Under the pieces are notes generated by a model. The model searched no databases. It saw only the letters and a program-made list of their open reading frames with translations, and was not told the origin of the DNA. Made by a program: the position numbers and the translations under genes. A stretch of 10,514 nt of DNA from Acidimicrobiaceae bacterium (GTDB lineage: Bacteria > Actinomycetota > Acidimicrobiia > Acidimicrobiales > Bog-793). Positions 1-5,924 of the stretch are shown in pieces. The stretch is from positions 1-10,514 of the forward strand of contig PMZN01000140.1 in NCBI GenBank assembly GCA_003170375.1, written 5' to 3'. Positions within the stretch are counted from its first letter, which is position 1. Each line of letters opens with the position of its first letter.

Positions 1-111
1 GTGGCGCCGCGCGACCAGCCGCAAAGCATCGGCGCCGGCGTTGTGCCGGGTCCCCTCGTACTCCGGACCCGGGTTGCCGAGCCCCACAGCGAGCAGGTCG
101 GCGGAGCTCAC
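1..111 (-). CDS. pth: Peptidyl-tRNA hydrolase, N-terminal part (runs off left edge)
   Basis: The 37 visible residues contain the family N-terminal signature: VGLGNPGPEYEGTRHNAGAD lies at residues 9-28. By comparison with E. coli Pth, N13 corresponds to the substrate-binding Asn10 and H23 to the catalytic His20. The enzyme cleaves peptidyl-tRNAs that drop off ribosomes, releasing tRNA for reuse in the cytoplasm. The start is GTG at 111; no ATG or other GTG lies in frame between it and the rplY stop. The upstream Shine-Dalgarno match is weak (GGGGA, about 11 nt away, or GAGAG only 3 nt away), so the start is moderately sure. The gene follows rplY by 68 bp on the same strand, matching the prs-ctc-pth order of Gram-positive bacteria. 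The C-terminal four-fifths are outside the window. Confidence 0.93.
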   Translation of the reverse strand, partial: MSSADLLAVGLGNPGPEYEGTRHNAGADALRLVARRH

Positions 112-179
112 GTGCTCTCGGTCCCCACCGGCTGCGCGGGAACGAACGGCGCGGATACCTCTGAACAGCTTGCCCGCTC

Positions 180-818
180 TCAGCCTTCGTCGGAAGCGGC
201 TGGCTGTTCGCCTCCGACGACTTCTGCTCCCTCGACCTCGGCCGTGGGCTCTGGCTCGAGAGCGCGTGGCATGTGCGCGATCGCGACCGCGGCCTCGGGA
301 TCGACTTCGGTCGTCACTCCCTCGGGAAGCACGAGGTCCGACACCCGCAAGGAGTCACCCACCTCGAGAGCCGAGATGTCGATCTCGATGACCACAGGGA
401 CGTCGCCCGGCTTGGCCTTGATCTGCAGGCTCAGCAGCTCCTGGTCGATCGTGCCCTCGACGCGGTGCACCGCCTCGGAGTCTCCTACAAGGGCGATCCG
501 GACCTCGGCCGTGACGATCTCGTCACGCCGCACGACCTGGAAGTCGACGTGCGTCACGGTCTGACGCACCGGGTGGCGCTGGAGCACTTTCGCGATCGCA
601 AGGTGCGTCGTATCCCCGATCTTCAAGCTGAGCAGCGCGTTGAGGCCCGCTTCGGTCGTCAACGCTGCTCGAAGGTCGCGGGCACCGATGGCCACAGGTA
701 TCGGAGCCATGCCGTGCCCGTACACGACGCCGGGGATCTTCCCCGCGGTACGGAGTCGTCCGCTCGGCCGCGTGCCCAGTGGGCGACCCGACTCGACGTT
801 GAGTGTGATCTCGGCCAT
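180..818 (-). CDS. rplY: 50S ribosomal protein L25 / general stress protein Ctc
   Basis: The 212-aa product is the long, two-domain (TL5/CTC) form of L25, which binds 5S rRNA in the large ribosomal subunit. Residues 1 to about 93 form the L25 domain. It includes the GKIPGVVYG motif (residues 26-34), typical of the 5S-binding region, and HVDFQ (90-94) at the domain boundary. Residues about 100-187 form the beta-rich C-terminal TL5 domain, with ALEVGDSLRVSDL near 150-162. The last 25 residues are a Glu/Ala-rich acidic tail, common in actinobacterial versions. The ATG at 818 has AGGAG 6 nt upstream, which fixes the start. The gene lies between prs (155 bp upstream) and pth (68 bp downstream). 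In Bacillus Ctc is a general-stress protein; nothing here shows stress control directly. Confidence 0.96.
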   Translation of the reverse strand: MAEITLNVESGRPLGTRPSGRLRTAGKIPGVVYGHGMAPIPVAIGARDLRAALTTEAGLNALLSLKIGDTTHLAIAKVLQRHPVRQTVTHVDFQVVRRDEIVTAEVRIALVGDSEAVHRVEGTIDQELLSLQIKAKPGDVPVVIEIDISALEVGDSLRVSDLVLPEGVTTEVDPEAAVAIAHMPRALEPEPTAEVEGAEVVGGEQPAASDEG

Positions 819-902
819 GTGACGCTCCTGCAGAAGAGAAGGCGGGCTGGTACAGCGACGGACGCGACCACACCTACGGTGCGTTTACGCTGCAGGACTC
901 CG

Positions 903-934
903 ATTGTAGGCGATCGTGCGAGCCTGCTCGGCTC
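903..934 (-). promoter_or_regulatory. Possible -10 box and small hairpin upstream of rplY
   Basis: In the 155-bp gap between prs and rplY the minus strand has TACAAT at 908-903, a 5/6 match to the sigma-A -10 consensus. No credible -35 lies 16-18 nt upstream. Just upstream is a 5-bp stem, GAGCC/GGCTC (920-924 with 930-934, 5-nt loop). A separate short hairpin sits at 869-883. This could be a secondary promoter giving rplY-pth some independence from glmU-prs, as Ctc has in Bacillus. The call rests on one hexamer and is weak. Confidence 0.25.
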
Positions 935-973
935 GGACGGTCGAGCGGCACCTCCGAGAGCGCGCGCGAGATC

Positions 974-1945
974 TCAGAGAAGGTTCTGACCGCCGAATAT
1001 CTCCGACACCGAAGTGTCCTCGAACACGGCGTGGATCGCATCCGCGACGATCTTCGCGATCGAGAGCACCTCGAGCTTGGGGATCCGTAGGTAGACCGGC
1101 AGCGGGAGCGTGTTCGTGACTATCACACGGCTGATCGGGGAGGCGTTGAGCCGGTCGAGCGCGGGGTCCGAGAGCAAGGCATGTGTCGCCATGGCCCAGA
1201 CGTCGGTAGCGCCCGCCTCCACGAGCCGGTAGGCAGCGGCGCACACGGTGCCGGCGGTGTCGATCAGGTCGTCGATGATCACGCACGGCCGGCCCCTCAC
1301 TACGCCGACCACGTCCATCGCCTCGACCTCGTTGTAGGTCCCGCGCGGGTGTCTCTTGTGCACTAGCGCAAGGTCGGTGTCGAGCAACTGGCTGTAGCGC
1401 TCGGCGACCTTCACCCGGCCTGCGTCCGGAGCGATGACGACGAGGTCGTCTGCCCCGTACTGGCGCAGGTAGTCCAGCAACACCGGGGCCGCGGTGAGAT
1501 GGTCCACCGGTACGTCGAAGAAGCCCTGGATCTGGCCTGAATGGAGGTCCACGCTCACAACCCGGTCGACTCCGGCCGCTGACAGCAGGTCCGCAACCAG
1601 TTTGGCCGTGATCGGCTCGCGGCCCGTGGCCTTGCGGTCCTGGCGTGAGTAGCCGTAGTAGGGGCAGACGGCGGTGATCCGATGCGCCGACGCGCGCTTG
1701 GCAGCGTCGACCATGATCAGCTGCTCCATGATGGAGTCGTTCACCGGCCCTGAGTGGGTCTGCACGATGAACATGTCTGCACCGCGCATGGACGCGTCAA
1801 AACGGCAATGGATCTCGCCGTCGGCGAACCTCCGGATGTTGGTCTCGCTCAAGGTGACACCCAGGCAAGAGGCGATCTCCTCCGCCAACCCCGGGTGGGT
1901 CTTGCCGCTAACCAGCTCCAGCCGCCGCTTCGGCGTCATCTCCAC
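974..1945 (-). CDS. prs: Ribose-phosphate pyrophosphokinase (PRPP synthetase, class I)
   Basis: The enzyme transfers pyrophosphate from ATP to ribose-5-phosphate, making PRPP for purine, pyrimidine, His, Trp and NAD synthesis. The 323-aa length is close to the usual 310-330. All signature segments are visible: FADGE at 40-44, PYYGYSRQDRK at 95-105, DLHSGQIQGFF at 133-143 (metal/ribose region), the flexible-loop KRH at 197-199, and the PRPP-binding loop VIIDDLIDTAGT at 222-233. The GTG at 1945 has AGGAGG exactly 6 nt upstream. The ATG two codons later (1939) would have a 12-nt spacing, so GTG is preferred. The gene lies 88 bp after glmU and 155 bp before rplY on the same strand, probably co-transcribed with glmU. 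The ribosome-binding site sits in a hairpin loop (see separate entry). Confidence 0.97.
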   Translation of the reverse strand: MEMTPKRRLELVSGKTHPGLAEEIASCLGVTLSETNIRRFADGEIHCRFDASMRGADMFIVQTHSGPVNDSIMEQLIMVDAAKRASAHRITAVCPYYGYSRQDRKATGREPITAKLVADLLSAAGVDRVVSVDLHSGQIQGFFDVPVDHLTAAPVLLDYLRQYGADDLVVIAPDAGRVKVAERYSQLLDTDLALVHKRHPRGTYNEVEAMDVVGVVRGRPCVIIDDLIDTAGTVCAAAYRLVEAGATDVWAMATHALLSDPALDRLNASPISRVIVTNTLPLPVYLRIPKLEVLSIAKIVADAIHAVFEDTSVSEIFGGQNLL

Positions 1946-1966
1946 GACTCGCCTCCTTTGCGAGCC
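1946..1966 (-). promoter_or_regulatory. prs ribosome-binding site displayed in a hairpin loop
   Basis: On the minus strand, immediately before the GTG of prs, GGCTCGC and GCGAGTC can pair (7 bp including one G-U). They enclose the loop AAAGGAG, which carries most of the Shine-Dalgarno sequence. The last G of AGGAGG is the first base of the 3' arm. The stem and loop are read directly from the sequence. Whether the hairpin aids or limits translation of prs is unknown. Confidence 0.4.
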
Positions 1967-2033
1967 CCGGGCAATGTGACCGGCGTGCTCGGAACGCGCG
2001 GCGGAAGCCTAGGGCCGAAGGCTGCTCCCATGC

Positions 2034-3149
2034 TCAGCTCGTCCCTCCGATGTCCGGTGCCAAGAACGGCCCAACCCGCTCGCCAGGCGCCAACCGTGTC
2101 CCCTCCTCGAGGACGACGTAAGGGCCGACCGAGCATTGCTCGCCGATCACCGCGTGCGAGGCGACCGTGTGGCTGAGCGTCGCGCCAGGCGCGACCTCAC
2201 AGTCGACAAGGTGAACCGAGGGCCCGAGCACGGCTCCGGCACCTACGGTCGTCGTGCCTTGCAGGATCACACCGGGGAGCAGAGTGACGTCCGCAGCAAG
2301 GCGAACGGACGCGTCCAGGTAGGTCCGCCCCGGATCCCACATCGTGACGCCGCGACGCATCCACCGTCTGTTGATACGCGCCCTCAACTCTGCCTCGGCA
2401 GCGGCGAGCTGAGCCCTGTCGTTCACCTCCAGGGCCTCGACCGGGTCCGGCACCACGACCGTCGTGACCGCGTACCCGGCGTCGTGGAGAACTGCGACCG
2501 TGTCGGTCAGGTAGTACTCACCGAGAGAGTTGTACGGCGACAGCCGGCGCAGCGCCGGAGCGAGGACACCGTGCTTGAAGCAGTAGACATTCGTGGCGAC
2601 CTCGTCGATCTGGCGCTCGAGCTCGGTGGCGTCAGGCTCGTCGACGATGCGGGCCACGCGTGCGTCCTTGTCGCGGACGATTCTCGAGTAGCCGTTCGGC
2701 TGATCCAGCCGGGCGGTGAGCAGCGTCGCAGCGCCCCCGTTGGCTCGATGTCCGTCGACGAGCGACGAGAGCGTCCCCCCTCTTAGCAGCGGCATGTCGC
2801 CGGGCAGCACGATGACGTCGCCCTCGTCGAGATCAGCGGCCCCATAGGAGCCGGACAGGCCCGTGAGCGCCACCGCGGCCGCATCGCCGGTTCCGCGGGG
2901 TTCGAATTGCTCCACGAACTCGATTGCGAGGTGCCGGGGAGCTTCGGCCTGGATGGTCTTTACGACCTCGGTCGCTCCATGGCCGACAACGACCGCGACG
3001 CGCTCAACGCTCAGCGCCCCAAGGGCGTCGAGAACGTACAGAACCATCGGACGCCCGCACAGCCGGTGCAGCGGCTTGGGCGTGGCCGACCGCATTCGCG
3101 TGCCTTCGCCCGCGGCGAGCACGATGGCCGAAAGCGGACGACGGTTCAT
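2034..3149 (-). CDS. glmU: GlmU-type N-acetylglucosamine-1-phosphate uridylyltransferase, short form lacking the acetyltransferase centre
   Basis: The 371-aa protein has a complete N-terminal pyrophosphorylase domain. It shows LAAGEGTRM at 11-19 with PKPL at 24-27 (catalytic Lys25), RGTGDA at 85-90, LPGDMPLL at 115-122 (metal Asp), PNGYSRIVRD at 151-160, ATNVYC at 185-190 and EVND at 241-244. Together these make UDP-GlcNAc from UTP and GlcNAc-1-P. From about residue 265 a left-handed beta-helix begins, with repeats such as LPGVIL and VGAGAVLG, but the protein stops near E. coli position 356. E. coli LRPG (Arg333) aligns with LEEG, and the Lys351/His363 region is absent, so the usual acetylation of GlcN-1-P is not expected. 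Bifunctional GlmU is about 450-495 aa. The ATG at 3149 has AGGAGG about 13 nt upstream; an in-frame GTG at 3164 touches that motif and is less likely. The 88 bp before prs hold no detached remainder. Confidence 0.92.
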   Translation of the reverse strand: MNRRPLSAIVLAAGEGTRMRSATPKPLHRLCGRPMVLYVLDALGALSVERVAVVVGHGATEVVKTIQAEAPRHLAIEFVEQFEPRGTGDAAAVALTGLSGSYGAADLDEGDVIVLPGDMPLLRGGTLSSLVDGHRANGGAATLLTARLDQPNGYSRIVRDKDARVARIVDEPDATELERQIDEVATNVYCFKHGVLAPALRRLSPYNSLGEYYLTDTVAVLHDAGYAVTTVVVPDPVEALEVNDRAQLAAAEAELRARINRRWMRRGVTMWDPGRTYLDASVRLAADVTLLPGVILQGTTTVGAGAVLGPSVHLVDCEVAPGATLSHTVASHAVIGEQCSVGPYVVLEEGTRLAPGERVGPFLAPDIGGTS

Positions 3150-3211
3150 GGCCCTATTGTCCACCTCCTGGCGGACTTCGCCAGCGCCTTTTTTTCGAGC
3201 TGCAAGGAGCA
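3150..3211. promoter_or_regulatory. Divergent glmU / M20 control region with hairpin and T7 run
   Basis: Only 62 bp separate the two divergent start codons, so promoters must overlap here or lie inside the opposite gene. A perfect 6-bp inverted repeat CTGGCG/CGCCAG (3168-3173 with 3179-3184, 5-nt loop) is followed on the plus strand by CGCC and seven T (3189-3195). This resembles a weak intrinsic terminator or attenuator in the M20 leader. On the minus strand the same stem ends in CCAG, directly joined to GAGG, so it overlaps the glmU Shine-Dalgarno sequence AGGAGG. The M20 Shine-Dalgarno AAGGAG is at 3204-3209. No clear -35/-10 pair was found in either direction. Confidence 0.4.
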
Positions 3212-4651
3212 ATGGCCGTGGATCCCTGTCCCACCAAGCCCGGGGTGCTCGCAAGCTACGTGAACGATCTCTGGGAGGACCACGTCATAGATGCCCTATC
3301 GTCCTACGTCGCGATCCCCTGTCTTTCGCCGGACTTCGACCCCAGCTGGGCTGACAACGGTGAGATCGGTCGCGCTGCCCGGCTGCTCTCCGAGTGGGCT
3401 GCGTCGCGGTCGCTCCCGGGCTGCGCCGTCGAGATCATCGAACACGAGGGCTTGACTCCCGCCATCATCGCGGACGTGCCGGCCACGCCCGGTGCCGCGA
3501 CTCGGCTCGTCACCTTGCTCTACGGCCACCTCGACAAACAGCCGCCCCTCGGCAGCTGGAGGGAGGGGCTCGACCCGTTCGTCGCGGTGCGCGAGGGCGA
3601 GCGCCTGTACGGAAGGGGAGCCGCTGACGACGGGTACTCGATCTTCGCCGCGATCGGCGCACTCGCGGCTCTCGCCGCGACCGATACCCCGCACGGCCGG
3701 TGTGTCGTCCTCATCGAGGCGAGCGAGGAGAGCGGCAGCCCGCATCTCGGCCCGTACCTCGAAGATGTCGAGGCCCGCATAGGCGCGCCGGGGCCCGGCC
3801 TCGTCGTCTGCCTGGACTCGGGGTGTGCCACCTACGACCGGCTCTGGAACACCATCTCGCTCCGTGGCTCGCTCGTCGTCACCCTAAGCGTCGAGGTGCT
3901 CTCCGAAGGGGTCCACAGCGGGCTCGCCGGCGGCATCGTGCCTTCGTCCTTCCGCCTTGTCCGCCAGCTGCTGTCTCGTATCGAGGACGAGGCGACCGGC
4001 GAGATCCTCGTTCCGGAATGCCTCGCCGAGCCGCCCGCCCGGTATCTTGCCGCGGCCGAGACGATGGCCGCCGAGCTCGGGAAAGCCGCTCTCGGCGAGT
4101 TCCCGGCCGTCCCTTCACTCGAGTTCTCGGGTCGGGCCGGCGCCGACCGGCTCCTTCGACGTACCTGGATGCCTTCACTCGCCGTGATCGGGATCGACGG
4201 CGTGCCTTCGGTGAAAGACGGCGGCAACGTGCTGCGACCCTTCACGACGGCGAAGCTCTCGCTTCGACTGCCTCCCTCTGTCGACGCAGACCGGGCGGCC
4301 GAAGCGGTGGCCAGCACACTGTCGGCGAACCCGCCGCAGGGGGCGAGGGTGAAGGTCGTCGTGGTGAACGCGGCGAGGGGCTTCGACGCGCCTCCGCAAG
4401 CGGAATGGCTCGCCCGAGCCACCGACGAGGCCTCGGAAGCCCTGTTCGGACGGCGGGCGGGAGCGATGAGCGAAGGCGGGACGATTCCGTTTCTGGCCGA
4501 GCTCGCGTCGTTGTTCCCCGAAGCCCAGTTCCTCGTCACCGGCGTGCTCGGGCCCGGCAGCAACGCACATGGGCCGAACGAGATGCTGGACCTGGTGACG
4601 GCCCGGCGTCTTACCGCCGCGGTCGCATGCGTGCTCGCGGCGGCGCCCTGA
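3212..4651 (+). CDS. M20 family zinc metallohydrolase (dipeptidase/carnosinase-like)
   Basis: The 479-aa protein has all five M20 metal-binding positions: H106 in YGHLDKQP, bridging D139 in GRGAADDG, E173 in EASEESGS (E172 the catalytic base), D202 in CLDSG, and H453 in GSNAHGPNE. EGVHSGLAGG at 232-241, with H235, matches the dimerisation-domain histidine of carnosinase-type (CNDP-like) members, and the length fits that group better than the roughly 375-aa DapE/ArgE enzymes. The family hydrolyses dipeptides or N-acyl amino acids; the substrate here is unknown. No signal peptide or membrane segment is present, so it is probably cytoplasmic. AAGGAG at 3204-3209 is only 2 nt from the ATG at 3212 but 8 nt from the in-frame GTG at 3218, so the true start may be the GTG. 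It is the only complete plus-strand gene, divergent from glmU and convergent with the methyltransferase gene. Confidence 0.93.
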   Translation: MAVDPCPTKPGVLASYVNDLWEDHVIDALSSYVAIPCLSPDFDPSWADNGEIGRAARLLSEWAASRSLPGCAVEIIEHEGLTPAIIADVPATPGAATRLVTLLYGHLDKQPPLGSWREGLDPFVAVREGERLYGRGAADDGYSIFAAIGALAALAATDTPHGRCVVLIEASEESGSPHLGPYLEDVEARIGAPGPGLVVCLDSGCATYDRLWNTISLRGSLVVTLSVEVLSEGVHSGLAGGIVPSSFRLVRQLLSRIEDEATGEILVPECLAEPPARYLAAAETMAAELGKAALGEFPAVPSLEFSGRAGADRLLRRTWMPSLAVIGIDGVPSVKDGGNVLRPFTTAKLSLRLPPSVDADRAAEAVASTLSANPPQGARVKVVVVNAARGFDAPPQAEWLARATDEASEALFGRRAGAMSEGGTIPFLAELASLFPEAQFLVTGVLGPGSNAHGPNEMLDLVTARRLTAAVACVLAAAP

Positions 4652-4693
4652 TCGAGCCCAGGGCCCTCGACACATCGTTTCACGGTGGTGCCG
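4652..4693. terminator. Short convergent intergenic region with small inverted repeat
   Basis: The M20 stop and the methyltransferase stop face each other across 42 bp. TCGAG (4652-4656) can pair with CTCGA (4666-4670) around a GC-rich 9-nt loop. This could act as a bidirectional terminator, but no strong T-run follows on either strand, so the call is weak. Confidence 0.2.
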
Positions 4694-5497
4694 TCAGCGC
4701 CGTTGTCCGAGCGTCACCTCGACGCCGCGAACGTCACCGTCTTGGTCGAAGAGAACGACGACGTCGACGTAGCCGAGCCGATCGAGGTCGTCGCCGAGCG
4801 CGTCCGCCTGCTCACCTCCGAGCTCCAGCAGGAGAGCACCGCCGCGCCGGAGGAAGCGGGGGCACTCGGCAAGGACGCGCCGGAGGATCTCGGTGCCCTC
4901 GCGACCGCCGTCGTAGGACAGCGGCGACTCGAACGCGAAGGTGTCGCGCGGGAGCAGTGCCAGCGCGGGTGTCGGCACATAGGGAACCACGCCGACGACG
5001 ACATCTGCGCGGCCTTCAAGCGTGCGGGGCAGCGGGGTGAACAGATCGCCGCAGTAGACCTCCACGCCGTTGGCAGCGGCGCAGGCAACGGCACGTTCGT
5101 CGACATCGGACGCGACGACCCGCGCACCAGGACGGCTAGTGGCCAGAGTCTTGGCCATCGCGCCGGTCCCGGTGCAGAGATCGATCGCCACACCGTTGGC
5201 TGGAAGGCGCTCGACGGCGCGAAGCGCCAGCGGCTCGCTCTGCCAGCGTGGAACGTAGACACCTGGATCGACGCCGATCTCCGAACTGCAGAACGAGACA
5301 GTCCCGGTGATCCAGGCGAGTGGCTCTCCCGTGAGACGACGCCCGACGAGCGCCTCGAGCAGTTCGGCATCGCCGGCCGCGCACGCCCGGAGCTCGTCCG
5401 CCTCCTCTTGCGCCGCGACGAACCCGGCGCCCAAGAGCAATGCCTCGAGCGATCCGGCGTCCTCGGGCAGACAGGCGCGACGCCCTGGGCCGCGCAC
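4694..5497 (-). CDS. PrmC/HemK-related methyltransferase of unknown substrate
   Basis: The 267-aa protein is a class I SAM-dependent methyltransferase. The PrmC-like N-terminal helical region leads to VDPGVYVPRWQSE at 76-88. The SAM motif I is IDLCTGTGAMA (105-115), the acidic strand-2 end is SDVDERAV (130-137), and PrmC-style ESPLSYDGG is at 190-198. In PrmC proper, motif IV NPPY holds the glutamine side chain of release factors. Here it reads VVPY (170-173), followed by VPTPAL. The overall pattern recalls the PrmC-related family of actinobacteria (TIGR03704-like, typically NAPYVPT), whose substrate is unknown. The GTG at 5497 has AGGAG only 3 nt upstream, and that motif overlaps the TAG stop of the preceding PNPOx-like gene, suggesting coupled translation. 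It is last in the padR cluster. The fold is sure; the function is not. Confidence 0.85.
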   Translation of the reverse strand: MRGPGRRACLPEDAGSLEALLLGAGFVAAQEEADELRACAAGDAELLEALVGRRLTGEPLAWITGTVSFCSSEIGVDPGVYVPRWQSEPLALRAVERLPANGVAIDLCTGTGAMAKTLATSRPGARVVASDVDERAVACAAANGVEVYCGDLFTPLPRTLEGRADVVVGVVPYVPTPALALLPRDTFAFESPLSYDGGREGTEILRRVLAECPRFLRRGGALLLELGGEQADALGDDLDRLGYVDVVVLFDQDGDVRGVEVTLGQRR

Positions 5498-5503
5498 TCG
5501 CTC

Positions 5504-5893
5504 CTAGGTACCTGGTTCGGGGCTCAGGACCGGCCTGCACTCCGAGCCGGCCTCCCGATCAGAGCTCGCGGCAAGCGAGCGGTGGAGTACGGCGGATACC
5601 GGCCGTACCACAATCTGCTCGTCAGAGACGCTCGCCGAGCCGTCGACGATGAGGCTGAAGCCCCCGTCTTCGATCGCCGGCCACAACAAGGTGACGTCCG
5701 GCCGCTTCGATGCGTTCGAACGCGAGCGGGTCCCGCCGGAGAGCTCGAGATCGCCGTTCTCCCAGCTGACGCGCACCGAGACCGCGTGGGGACGGCCGTC
5801 GTCCGACACGGTCAGCAAGTAGGGAGCGTCCCCGTACTTGGCCGCTTCAGAACGGAGCTGCTCGAGTCCGACCGGAACGGTCATAGCCGCCAT
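5504..5893 (-). CDS. Pyridoxamine 5'-phosphate oxidase-like FMN-binding split-barrel protein
   Basis: The 129-aa product has the pattern of small PNPOx-like proteins: an N-terminal helix (LEQLRSEAAKYG), a first strand pair YLLTVSDDGRPHAVSVRVSW, then GDLELSGGTRSRSNASKRPDVTLLW, where the conserved 'R-K/N-P-x-V-T/A-L-x-W' segment contacts the flavin phosphate in relatives, and a third strand, FSLIVDGSASV. Members bind FMN, F420 or haem, so the cofactor and reaction cannot be read from sequence alone. Two close ATG codons are possible (5893 and 5884), neither with a strong Shine-Dalgarno. An in-frame TTG at 5935 would overlap the membrane-protein gene but also lacks one. The gene begins 31-40 bp after that gene and ends 6 nt before the methyltransferase start, inside one transcription unit. 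Confidence 0.78.
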   Translation of the reverse strand: MAAMTVPVGLEQLRSEAAKYGDAPYLLTVSDDGRPHAVSVRVSWENGDLELSGGTRSRSNASKRPDVTLLWPAIEDGGFSLIVDGSASVSDEQIVVRPVSAVLHRSLAASSDREAGSECRPVLSPEPGT

Positions 5894-5924
5894 CGTAGGG
5901 GCTTTGGAGTGCCCACCGACCCGA

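Noticed and set aside
273..989. 238-codon plus-strand frame opposite rplY
   Set aside because: It covers the L25 gene in antisense, and L25 is identified over its full length. The translation has no family resemblance.
1946..2033. A frameshifted acetyltransferase remainder of GlmU after its stop
   Set aside because: Only 88 bp are available and none of the frames contains beta-helix hexapeptides or the active-site residues, so a simple frameshift does not explain the short GlmU.
3832..4683. 283-codon minus-strand frame opposite the M20 gene
   Set aside because: Ser/Ala/Arg-rich translation typical of the antisense of a GC-rich gene; no domain and no ribosome-binding site that would compete with the M20 gene.
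3700..5040. 446-codon plus-strand frame overlapping the M20 gene
   Set aside because: It is a +1 shadow of the M20 coding region. The translation is extremely Arg/Gly-rich with no motif, whereas the M20 frame has all its metal ligands.
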